A stretch of 64,000 nt of DNA from Takakia lepidozioides (Eukaryota > Streptophyta > Takakiopsida > Takakiales > Takakiaceae): positions 64,956,756-65,020,755 of the forward strand of contig CM060731.1 of the NCBI GenBank assembly GCA_030704615.1. Reading direction: 5' to 3'. Each line of letters opens with the position of its first letter. Position 1 is the stretch's first letter. Both the position numbers and the translations under genes were made by a program. Shown here piece after piece: positions 51,691 through 62,399 of this stretch. A model generated the notes under the pieces. That model had not been told where the DNA came from, made no database searches, and was given only the letters and a program-made list of their open reading frames with translations.

Positions 51691-53619
51691 CATAAATTTT
51701 TTACGCAATAGTTGTGCTCTGCAAGAAACACATTGCAAACAAGCCTCCACAAGCTTTGAGTGTTCTTGTGTAGTGTGTTGCCGTAGCTCCCTATTCACAA
51801 TACTAATTTTGTATACAAGATATACTTCACGCACACAAAGAGAACACTACAAAGAGAACTTGATTTCCAACAGTTTCTCTCTCCATCGCCTAGGAAGATA
51901 AACCCATTGTTCCCACGCACCTACTGTCACACACATGCTATGTCGCTCTAGACCTGTCTTTTGTCTTCTGTGCTTATGTGACTTGTCTGTGTCTTCCCAT
52001 CCCGTTCCCCTTCCATTTCCATCTCGTCTTCTCCGCTCTTCCCCGCACTTTCCTATTCGTGGATCAGGAAAGCGGCGCCCCCGCCCTCAACCCGCCCATA
52101 GCAGTCCTAGGCACGAAGGGCACCTACAGAGACTCGAGAGAGGCAGGATTCAAATCAGATCATGCAAAATCACATACCACAAACAATCTCAATTCTAGTG
52201 TCTAGGATACGAATTAACCACCCACGTCAATTGAAGATCTACAATAGAAATGTTAGCATGGTTCGATTTTGGTTCAAAGACACCAGTGATCCGATAACCA
52301 AGGGCTTTTTGACAGCCAACCTTCAAAAGCAAAAAAAAAGTGGCAGATTGTGAAGAAGTTCATTTCTAAACGTGAACCAGCACTAGCTGCATTCTTATTG
52401 GCCAACTCATTTTCAAATTCTTCGTTTTTCTTAGACAGCTTCAAAAACGCGGGAGGGCGGAGTTCCGCTCTCGTGCATGCGGCGGAGGGTAGATGACATC
52501 TACGAGTGGTACAAAGAGCACAAGCCGTACCTTGCCAGCAAAGGAGAAAGTGGTGGAAAATCTGGTAATCCATTAGCATCTCTTGCCATTGATGGGAGGA
52601 TGCACCCTCCTCCACAATCAAGGTGAATCCAATATCTATATTGTCACATATGCTGACACTTTTTCTGGTTGTCATTTTGCAGCATTTGAAAGCTGACTTG
52701 AGAGGATTTTTATAAGATGATACAGATGGAAGAGAGGGACCAGCTCGTGGGCATCATCACGCTATTTACATCTGATGTAAGTTAATGAATCAAAAGGAGG
52801 CTGTTTTTTGACGCCCAAATGAATATTGTTCTATAGTATAGATGATGGTCTTATTAACCATCATCCATGTAGAGGGTATTTATTTTGAGTTTTGTAATCA
52901 TGCAAAGTTTAGAAATAGGTAATTAATGCATTTGTTGCATTATGCCTACCGGATGGGCATGTACTATTATTTCCATAGAGGTGGATTCCATCATAAAAAC
53001 CTTGTAAGAATGTGACTTTTTCATTAATGTATACATGCTATTGGGGTTTCTCGGGAAAATGTGCATTGACCATTAGTGGGAAACTTGCACAAGCCTTTGA
53101 AGTTATTTCCTCAAATTTGTTGTTGATTTGCTGGTTGGCCAATACAATATCAACTCTATATCCATCTATGTGTTCTAGGTTGTTCAACCAGGCACGACCA
53201 ACAATATACAAGAAGAGAAAGGTGGAGAATCCACTCGAGAACAATCATGAAGCAGTTTTATAGGTATATGTAATGCGATTAACCACTGGTGTTTATTATT
53301 GATGTTGACACAACTTACTCTTTGTAGTACTAGACTTATGCTAGATTGCGTTGCAATACATTGGGTTTTAATGTTGAATTGTTTCAAATATTTATGATAT
53401 GAATGGCTAATCCAGGGCACTCAAAAGCTCTCCTTAAGCGCCAAAAAAACCTTTGCAATAGTAGCCATGGACTTGGAGACCGTGCACGGTGGACCAAAAT
53501 TGGCGTCCCGGCACAGTTTTCGGTGACTGTCGTGCATAATATCATGAATCGCTTTGAATAGAATCAAATAATGTTGAGAAATATTTTTCATGTTGGATTC
53601 CTAACTTCAATATCTACCT
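51691..53619. other. Gene-poor stretch
   Basis: Open frames at 51935-52205, 52274-52675 (minus) and 53012-53263 show no motif I can name and no convincing splice context. No gene is supported. Confidence 0.35.
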
Positions 53620-53990
53620 ACCAAGTGCAATTTCCTATGTATCCCAATGCGTCTCCTATGTCGAGGCCCAAGTGCGACCTCTAGTGTAGCCTATGCCGTT
53701 GGCCCCTCTATGAATAATTGAAATCTAAGTCCATGTGCAAAATTTTCCTACATATCCAAGTGCGTCTCCTATGTGAAGGCCCATCTAAGCCTAAGTGCAA
53801 TCTTTTATTTATGTATCCAAGTGCATCTCCCATGTAGAGGCCCAAGTGTCCAGTGTCATGTAACTTGCCCAAGTGCAATCTCCTATGTATCCAAGTGCAT
53901 CTCCCATGTAGAAACCCAAGTGTCCAGTGTCATGTAACTTGCCCAAGTGCAATCTCCTATGTATCCAAGTACGTCTCCCATGCCCAATTT
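53620..53990 (+). repeat. Minisatellite, CCTATGTATCCAAGTGC-type units
   Basis: About five imperfect units of ~70-75 bp built from CTCCTATGTATCCAAGTGC, ATCTCCCATGTAGAGGCCC and AAGTGTCCAGTGTCATGTAA. The same words occur next to the foldback copies at 577-770 and 51242-51475. The array ends ~45 bases before another foldback arm. Confidence 0.8.
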
Positions 53991-54029
53991 TTTTTATATT
54001 AATTTATTGAGTAGTAATATATCCATTTA

Positions 54030-54275
54030 TTATTGATATATCTCCTGTCGAGGCTCCCAAGAAAGCCTACTTTGCTATTTTTCGAGAATTTCCAGCGACC
54101 CAAAGTACTCTAAATTTCACATCTCCAACACTGCAGGTCCAAAAATAATGAGACCAAGCCGGTGCACCCCTCCTCATCGAGGGCTTTCCAACGGTACCAA
54201 GCACCGGACCCTGCGGTCTGGGAGACCTCAACGACGCTACCAAACAAACAAACAAACGCCTCCCTTCATATATTG
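54030..54275 (+). repeat. Foldback-family arm
   Basis: Matches the 1-285 arm: CTCCTGTCGAGGCTCC, CCAGCGACC, CCCCTCCTCATCGAGGGC, TTTCCAACGGTACCAAGCAC, ending in a CAAACAAACAAACAAACG hinge-like run and CTTCATATATTGAT. Confidence 0.8.
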
Positions 54276-54803
54276 ATAACATATTGTACATACATATTGA
54301 ACTTTATGTACAACAGCGAGCCTAGAGTGAGCGCATGAAGAGGGAGGCTCGGGTATATTTTGTGGAAGGGCCGGGGTTTGGGGGCAGGTGATACACCACA
54401 GTTGGGTGTGGCAATGGCTTACATGGCAGGTGGTCTGCACGGGATGCAGCAGAGTTCAATATGACAGTGGTGTCTCTGAAAAATAAGAGTATATGGAAGG
54501 TGAGAAAAACTTAAATGCCAAGACCCAGGGTAAAAGAAAGCCTCTGGGCTGCTCAACGCCTCCCTCCCTGATCGTTTTCAGAGACCACTCTACAATCCCC
54601 AGACTGCAAACATAAGCTGCGTTAGCATCTGTGTAAGTCTGGACATGTTCGTTGTTCCTCATCGTGTAGAGCCCAATGGAGCCCAAAACAACTTGCATGA
54701 ATGTTGCTGAAAGCTCACTAGCACCCCTCAGTAAAGGACTTTGTCAAAATGTTGATGCTGTCGGATTTTCGAGCACAAACGTCTACCTTGGAGCACGGAG
54801 CAG

Positions 54804-56860
54804 AGCTGGCATGAGTTTTTTAAAGATCCTTCACGATGGTGGGACAACCGCAATCGCAAGGTGTGGCTTTCTCTTAATGTATGATGTGAAGAAGTTTGTC
54901 CATCCTGCAGATGTGGGCTCTTGGCTCTTCCTGTTAGTACCATGATTTTGTATTCTTCCTGATGTTTACAAGGTTCTTGGGAGAGTCAGCATGGTCTTAG
55001 CAGGCCGTGTTTCAATCTATGCCTGCTCAGCTGCACCGTGGTGGTTCTCACAGACCAATCCGACATGACCTGACTACAGACACAAAACACAAGAGGTCCT
55101 TTTGGGTTGATGTTCGGTCAATTCCTCCATGGGTCATGACACAAGGTCAAGGACAATGTGGTGAGGGCACCTTCTTCTTAACCCAAATCAGCCTGTTTTG
55201 CGCTCTTGTCAGACTAGGCCCTGAATTTGCATATTGAATTCTGTAAGTTGGCTCGTTGGGGGGATCTCTGGTGGTTTGGAGTGACTTTGACAAGTTACTG
55301 CCGATGTGGCAGCAGGAAAGTACCCAAAAACAGATAACAGAGATGAGGAGAAGCACTTTTCCGACCCCAGTCAATGGTGGGACAATGGAGACAAAAAGGT
55401 GAATGCCTGTTGGATTACAGAGAGAAGCAGATGCAATTCGGAATTGGAACTACTGTAATAAGTAGGGTTGGGGTGTTTGCTGGAAGAACTTCACGCCGTC
55501 AGTGTCAGCTGCTAGCAGCAGGGCTGAGGATGTATTCATGATTTGTACACAGGCAGGGATAGCTGAAGGACCAGGGATAGAGGTCCAGATTCATGCAAGA
55601 GGGCCAGATTTCAAACACAAGATTACTTCTGATTCCCTGTGGATCAATAGCTACAAGAAACCTGCGTGGGTAGATGGTCACCTGGAAACAGCAGCGGCAG
55701 CAGCACAATTGATAGAACCAGGCACAGGCACCTTCTTCAACACATTTCAGCCTGTTTCTCTCTGTTATCAGAGTCGTCCCTAAATTTTGAGGTTGAATTC
55801 TGCAAGTTAGCTCGTTGGTGGATCTATGGTGGTTTGGAGTGATTTTGAAATGTTACTGCCAATGTGGCAACAGGAAAGTATCGAAAAACAGATAACAGAG
55901 ACGAGGAGAAGCTCTGGAATGAATATGTTTCCGACCACAGTCAAGGGTGGAACAATCGAGGCAAAAAGGTGAATGCCTGTTGGAAGCGCAAGTCAGCATA
56001 GGAACTAGTGTGATAAGTAGGGTTGGGGTGTTTGCTAGAACAAATCTAGGCTGTCATTGTCAGCTGCTAGCAGCAAGGCAAGGATGTATGCATGATTTGT
56101 GCAGAGCATGGATAGCTGAAGGAGCAGGGGTAGAGTTTGGGTCCAGATTCATCCAAGAGGGCCAGATTTCAAGCTCAACATTACCTATGATTCCCTGTGG
56201 ACGGATAGCTACAAGAAACCTGCATGGGTAGATGGTCTACTGGAAGCCGCAGCAGCAGCGGCACAATTGACAAAATCAGGCACTGCTAATGAAGGCACCT
56301 TCTTCAACACATTTCACCCTGTTTTTCCCTCTTATCAGAATAGGCCCTAAAATTCCATGTTGAATTCTGCAAGTTAGCTGGTTGAGTGAATCTTTGATAG
56401 TTTGGAGTGACTTCGACATGATACTGCCAATGTGACAACAGGAAAGTATCCAGAAACAGGTAACACAGGCGAGGAGAAGCTGTGGAATGAATACTTTTCT
56501 GACCCCAGTCAATGGTGGGACAACCGAGGCAAAAAGGTGAATGCCTGTTAGATTACAGAGAGTAGCAGACGGAACTAGTGTGATAAGCTGAGTTGGGTGT
56601 TTCCTAGAACAAATCTAGGCTGTCATTATCAGCTGCCAGGCAAGGATGTATGCATGATTTGTGCAGAGGCAGTGATAGCTGAAGGAGCAGGGATAGGAGT
56701 GTGATAAGTTGAGTTGGGTGTTTCCTAGAACAAATCTAGGCTGTCGTTGTCAGCTGCTAGCAGCAAGGCAAGGATGTACGCATTATTTGTACAGAGGCAG
56801 TGATAGCTGAAGGAGCAGGGATGGAGTGTGTGTCCAGATTCATTCAAGAGGGCCAGATTT
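54804..56860 (+). repeat. Tandem array of four split PDF modules
   Basis: Each ~550-bp module has half A (WWDNR type), an intron, half B (PDFKHK type) and a second intron. A ends: 54860, 55398, 55968, 56536; B starts: 55031, 55589, 56147, 56838. Module 0 is most diverged (EFFKDPSRWWDNRNRK; DTKHKRSFWVDVRSIPPWV). Modules 1-3 are close at DNA level including introns. Module 3 also has an extra partial copy of the intron (56590-56690 and 56697-56830). Module 1 lacks 12 bases of half A (in frame); module 2 has WWDNR changed to GWNNR. Confidence 0.85.
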
Positions 56861-59800
56861 CAAACACAAGATTACCTATGATTCCCTGTGGATCAATAGC
56901 TACAAGAAACCTGCATGGGTAGATGGTCAACTAAAGGAAGCTGCTGCAGCGGCACAGTTGATAAAATCAGGCACCTCAACCATCACCACAGCTTCTGAAA
57001 GAGGATCAAGAGAGGGAGTCCACAATGCCTCTTCTGGCACTTCTGGGCATGTGAAGATGCTTTGTGAGGCAGGCAGACTGAAAGAGGCTCTACTGACTTT
57101 AAACCAAGGAGGCATTTCAGCAGATTCAGAGACGTATGTCTGTCTCTTACTTAAGTGCATCAAGATGAAAGGTCTGGAAGCTGGAAAGCAGGTGCACACT
57201 CACATTGTCCAAAGTGGATTCACGCCAAATGTTTTTCTACTCAACACCCTTGTCAACATGTATGTTAAGTGCGGGAGCATCATGGATGCTCACCAAGTGT
57301 TCAACAGAATGCCTCAACGATCTTTGATCACGTGGAATATAATGTTGGCAGGATTTACCAAGCATGGGTGTGGTAGGAATGCTTTGGAGACCTATGAGCA
57401 AATGCTTCACGAAGGGGTGAAGCCCAACCACATTACATTTGTTTGTGTTTGCAATGCTTGTGCAAGCCTGGGAGCTCTGGAAAAGGGGAAAAAGGTCCAT
57501 GGTGACATCGTCAAAGCTGGAATTGTACCAGATGTCATTCTGAAAACTGCCCTGGTGGACATGTATGCCAAATGTGGGTGCATTAAGGATGCGAAGGGAG
57601 TTTTCAACACTATGGCTGAACGAGATGTGGTGTCATGGAACGCGATGCTTGCAGGGTATGCACAGCAGGGACGTGGGATGGAGGCTTTGGAGACCTATGA
57701 TCAAATGATGGGGGAAGGGGTGAAGCCCGACCACATCACGTTTGTGTGCATTTGCAATGCATGTGCAAGCCTGGCAGCTCTGGAAAAGGGCAAAGAGGTC
57801 CATGGTGACATTGTCAAAGCTGGAATTGTACCCAATGTCATTCTGAACTCTGCCCTGGTGGACATGTATGCCAAATGTGGGTCCATCGAGGATGCAAAGG
57901 CAGTGTTTGATACGATGGCTGAGCGAGATGTGGTGTCATGGAACGCGATGATCGCAGGGTATGCCCAGCAGGGTCACGGGATGGAGGCTTTGGATACCTA
58001 CGAGCAAATGATGGACGAAGGGATGAAACCCGACCACATCACGTTTGTTGGCGTTTGCAATGCCTGTGCAAGCCTGGGAGCCCTGGGAAAGGGCAAAGAG
58101 ATCCATGGTGACATCATCAAAGCTGGAATTGTACCAGATGTCATCCTGAACACTGCCCTGGTGGACATGTATGCCAAATGTGGGAGTATTGAGGATGCGA
58201 AAGGAGTATTCAACACTATGGCTGAACGAGATGTGGTGTCGTGGACCGCGATGCTTGCAGGGTATGCACAGCAGGGGCGCGGGATGGAGGCTTTGGAGAC
58301 GTATGAGCAAATGATGGGTGAAGGGGTGAAGCCCAACCACATCATGTTTGTGTGCGTTTGCAGTGCGTGTGCAAGCCTAGCAGCCCTGGAAAAGGGCAAG
58401 GAGGTGCATGGTTGCATCGCCAAAGCTGGAATTGTACCAGATGTGATTTTGAACAATACCCTCGTGGACATGTATGCTAAATGTGGGTCCATCGTGGATG
58501 CAAAGGCAGTGTTTGATAAGATGGCTGAGCGAAATGTGGTGTCATGGAATGTGATGATCGCAGGATATGCCCAGCTGGGTCACGGGATGGAGGCTTTGGA
58601 TACCTATGAGCAAATGATGGGTGAAGGTGTGGAACCCGACCACATCACATTTGTTGGCGTTTGCAATGCGTGTGCGAGCCTGGCAGCTCTGGAAAAGGCC
58701 AAAGAGGTCCATGGTGACATCGTCAAAGCTGGAATTGTACCAAATGTCGTTCTGAACAATACCCTCGTGGACATGTATGCCAAATGTGGGTGCATCGAGG
58801 ATGCAAAGGGAGTGTTTGACAATATGGCTGAACGGGATGTGGTGTCATGGAGTGCAATGATTGCAGGATATGCACAACAAGGGCGTGGGATGGAGGCTTT
58901 GGAGACGTATGAGCAAATGATATGGGAAGGGGTGAAGCCCAACCACATCACGTTTGTTTGCGTTTGCAATGCATGTGCAAGCCTGGCAGCCTTGGAAAAG
59001 GGCAAAGAGGTCCATGGTGATCTTGTCAAAGCTGGACTTGTACCAGATGTCATTCTGAACACTGCCCTGATGGACATGTATGCCAAATGTGGGTCCATCG
59101 AGGATGCAAAGGCAGTGTTTGATAAGATGGCTGAACGAGATGTGGTGTCATGGAACGCGATGATCGCAGGATATGCCCAGCAGGGTCACGGGATGGAGGC
59201 TTTGGATACCTATGAGCAAATGATGGGCGAAGGGGTGAAACCCGATCACATCACGTTTGTTGGCGTTTGCAATGCGTGTGCGAGCCTGGCAGCTCTGGAA
59301 AAGGCCAAAGAAGTCCATGGAAAAATCGACAAAGCTGGAGTTGTACCAGATGTCATTCTGAACAATACCCTTGTGGACATGTATGCCAAATGCGGGTGCA
59401 TCGAGGCTGCAAAGCGAGTGTTTGACAATATGGCTGAACGAGATGTGGTGTCGTGGAACGTGATGATAGCAGGATATGCCCAGCATGGTTGTCATAGGGA
59501 GGCCCTGCAACTATTGGAAGGAATGCAAAAGAAAGGCTTGAAGCCGGACAGTATCACCTTTATATGTGTTCTCTCTGTATGCAGCCACACTGGCCTACTG
59601 GATGAAGGAAGACGCTACTTTGATTCCCTGAGTCATGTTCATGGTGTCACTCCGACAGTAAAGCACTTTGGGTGCATGGTGGACCTTCTTGGACGTGCGG
59701 GGCAATTGGATGAGGCAATGGACCTGATTAATAAAATGCCAATCAATCCAGATGTTGTGGTATGGAAGGCCTTGCTTGGTGCCTGCAGAATCCATGGCAA

Positions 59801-60368
59801 TGTGGAGATGGCTGAACGTGCGGCAACATCTATTCTCCAGTGGAATGAACAGGATGCCGAGACGTATGTGTTGCTATCAAACATCTATGCTGCAGCTGGC
59901 AGGTGGGATGATACTGCAACGGTGAGAAGAATGATGAAGGTCAGAGGGGTTAGAAAGGAGCCAGGTCGCTGCTGCATTGAGGTTGGCAACAGGGTGCACA
60001 CCTTCGTTGTAGATGACAAATTGCATCCCAAAATTAAGGAAATCCATGCTGAGCTGAGAAGATTGTCTGGGCAGATGAAGGAAGCGGGGTATGTGCCTGA
60101 CACGCGCTTTGTATTGCATGATGTGGGGGAGGAGGAAAAGGAATTTTCTCTTTGCCACCACAGTGAGAAGCTGGCCATTGGTTTTGGGCTGATCAGCACA
60201 ACCCTTAGGACGCCTCTCCGTCTCATCAAGAATCTTCGAGTGTGTGGTGACTGCCACACCTCCACCAAATTCATCTCAAAGATTGTTGGCCGAGCAATTG
60301 TTGTACGGGACGCTAACCGCTTTCACCACTTTGAAGATGGGATTTGTTCTTGTGGGGATTACTGGTGA
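54804..60368 (+). CDS. PDF-motif / PPR / DYW editing-factor chimera
   Basis: Proposed exons: 54804-54860, 55031-55166, 55316-55398, 55589-55727, 55874-55968, 56147-56294, 56442-56536, 56838-60368 (1,427 aa from the first listed exon; the starting exon was not found). The last exon is certain: a 1,176-codon open frame with a PDF second half (GPDFKHK, DSLWINSYKKPAWVDG), then ~8 PLS triplets of ~101 aa (VVSWNAMIAGYAQQ; MYAKCG), E region, and a DYW deaminase with [19 protein letters not shown] and terminal CGDYW. DYW proteins edit organellar RNA (C-to-U); PDF motifs are known from OSB proteins, which bind organellar single-stranded DNA. Joining 56536 to 56838 restores the family spacing (WWDNR-GKKIHSRG-PDFKHK) in phase 0. 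The continuous frame has no in-frame ATG before HVKMLCEAGRL (near 57057), which also argues for an upstream exon. Splicing between modules is less sure because the donors read GC. Confidence 0.85.
57370..59480 (+). repeat. Coding tandem repeat, 303-bp PPR unit in 606-bp pairs
   Basis: Seven near-identical units, each one P-L-S triplet of 101 aa. From the second unit on they alternate between a form with GRGMEALETY / FVCVC and a form with GHGMEALDTY / FVGVC, i.e. a two-unit higher-order repeat present three times. DNA similarity between units is high enough to suggest recent unequal exchange or gene conversion. Confidence 0.85.
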
Positions 60369-60371
60369 AAG

Positions 60372-60775
60372 GATGTTTTCTTGGAAAGATGCAAGTGTCT
60401 TGCTTCATTCATTGATCTGTGTAGCTACTCATATCATCCACCATTTCCTGGGAATATTGACCTACTGTTGAGTGCATTTCCTGTGGCGTATGCACAGGAA
60501 ATGATAGTGGGTCTACCCAGCATAGGTGGGAAGTCAACCCATAATTGCACTTGACTGAAGGGGGGAATTTTGACCAACTCTGGTGATAGCAGAAGGAAAT
60601 CAGAGCTGTCCTAATTATGGGTTTGGGTCGTGGAGCTTCTCCAAAGTGGATACGGTTTGTAATGAGCTTGACTAGAGGGGCAGCCCCGTGCACAAGTGTA
60701 TTCAGCATCTTATGTGTGGACATGTTTGTATGTTTCTCATGGTGCTGCTTCAGAGAGCTCTCTTGACTAACCTGC
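60372..60775 (+). repeat. Inverted repeat arm 1 (3' flank of PPR gene)
   Basis: Starts 3 bases after the stop codon. GATGTTTTCTTGGAAAGATG, GTGTCTTGCTTCATTC, GATCTGTGTAGCTACTCA, TGAGTGCATTTCCTGTGGC and onward match the reverse complement of 63596-64000 with ~10% differences and few gaps. Confidence 0.9.
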
Positions 60776-61290
60776 ATGAATGCTGTCGAAAGCTAGCCCT
60801 AACCCACGAAGATCCAATCCCATGGTTGAGGCTTGAAAGTTCACATAGTGATTGTAATGGTATTTGGGTATTCTTCTATTTATTGATGCGTCATGGCTCC
60901 CTCACACTTAACATTGGGTTGTGCATGTTGGAGTTCAAGGTTGGGGGGACAGAGTCCACCTACTCCACCTACTTCAGAACACAATTGCTATAGTTCGAAA
61001 GCAGATTTTCAAGCATATGAAACAAGTGTGCATAGATTCAGATACTGCCAGTGTACAGGGAAGCAGTGCCAGTGGCTGGCTTGACTCCCAGTGTTCTCAA
61101 TTACTACTGGAGCTGCCCATCTCAAACAAGCTGAAAGCTCTCCTAAAATCCACTTTAAGATCTTAACCCAGGTCCCAGGTCCCATGGTAGGTTGGTTGCC
61201 AGCAAAGCATTTTATCCTAAGTGAAGTGGCGGTTAACATAAGACAAGCCAATGGCTAATAAGAGAAATTCATAAGCTGTAACAGCCCGTC
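60776..61290 (+). other. Unassigned frame in the repeat spacer
   Basis: The frame ending at 61166 (RKQIFKHMKQVCIDSD, QLLLELPISNKLKALLKS) looks protein-like in composition but matches nothing I know. No start or splice context could be fixed. Confidence 0.25.
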
Positions 61291-61599
61291 TTGTTCCAAC
61301 GGTAAGGACATCATCAGAATAATGGGGTGAGAAGAATCAGGCCCTTCACGTATGTGAAGCCGGCCGCCGCCCTTGCAAGCGAGCTCACAGGATGATACCT
61401 TCAATTACACCTCAAGCAACTGGGATGAAAAAACCAACAAGAGGAAAACCTTGCTTTGCAAGTTGAGCGAAGGACAAAACCTCTTGATGGAAAAACCCCA
61501 GAACCTGGTGGATGAGGTAATTGGCAAATAACTAAGGTTTCAGGTAACGTCCAAACAAATCAAATCCACGCCAATCAATAGTCACCTGGGAAATGAGCG

Positions 61600-62060
61600 A
61601 GCAAGGTAGATCATCCCTAAAATGCAGTAAATGGGAGAGGCCCGCTTTCTCCCATAAAAGCCCACCTTCCGCTACAGCGAATGGCCTCACTAAGGGCCTC
61701 ACTATCCCTGTTCAAGTTCTCAAAGAGGGGCTGCCTTGAGGACCTGGTCAAAGGATTTGGGGCAGAGTTGTGAAAGAGAACTTTGAATTTGACACTAGGC
61801 ATGCCAGATAGATTGCCAGGCTTGAGAGCCCTTGGAGACCCTGACATTCGAGGTACCGCCCTGCAAAATCCACCTTAATGAAGAAGCCCAAAGGTTACTA
61901 GAAGTAGGAATGGCTCCGGCAATATGATTGCGAACCAGCAGACTCCAAGGACTAGAAAGATTGGTGAGAACACGAGGAACCCATTTTGCTAGGAGGTCCA
62001 GGATCTGGGATTCTAGAATCTTCGCTTGGGCATGGACTCCATATAGGCCCGCATCCATTG
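61600..62060 (-). mobile_element. Possible LINE reverse-transcriptase C-terminal remnant
   Basis: Minus-strand frames at 62058-61795 and 61847-61617 join across a TAG and read like the region after the RT core in plant L1-type elements (LLAKWVPRVL, SSPWSLLVRNHIAGA, FDQVLKAAPLFENLN). No YADD box or endonuclease is visible. The assignment rests on resemblance of residue pattern only. Confidence 0.4.
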
Positions 62061-62087
62061 CCCATGTTCGGCCGATGCAACTTACCT

Positions 62088-62178
62088 AGGTGGTTCAGAC
62101 AAACTCCTACATGTCATCTGCCCTATGGTCTATTTGGTTCAGACAAATTCCTACGTGTCATCTCATCTGCCCTAATGT
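62088..62178 (+). repeat. Short tandem duplication
   Basis: GGTTCAGACAAACTCCTACA, TGTCATCTGCCCTA is repeated ~50 bases later as GGTTCAGACAAATTCCTACG, TGTCATCTCATCTGCCCTA. Confidence 0.7.
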
Positions 62179-62399
62179 CGATTTTGATTTTTCCTCCAGC
62201 GACCAGGGTAAGGTGCATAGCGTCGCGACCCTCGATTCCTCAAATGCAGAGTCAGTCACCATCCCAAGCTGAGCAACTTACTTTTTTTGTCGCTAGTGTC
62301 TAGTAGAGACATGCTCTATGATCTCTAAGGTCCAGAGCTTTTGCAGAGTGCCTAGTACTACTCATTCTTGTGCGGAAACCAGTCAAATTACGAATTTAT

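Noticed and set aside
54676-54945. 89-codon frame as the N-terminal exon of the PDF-PPR gene
   Set aside because: Its frame differs from the PDF half A at 54804-54860, and no phase-correct splice joins the two.
56808-56837. GTG start of the PPR-DYW protein at 56826
   Set aside because: A stop codon lies 15 bases upstream, GTG starts are not usual in plants, and the exon begins naturally after the acceptor GTCCAG at 56837.
57236-60274. Several 60-165 codon minus-strand frames with MDPHLAYMSTR-type repeats
   Set aside because: They repeat every ~303 or 606 bases because they are the antisense of the PPR triplets, not separate genes.
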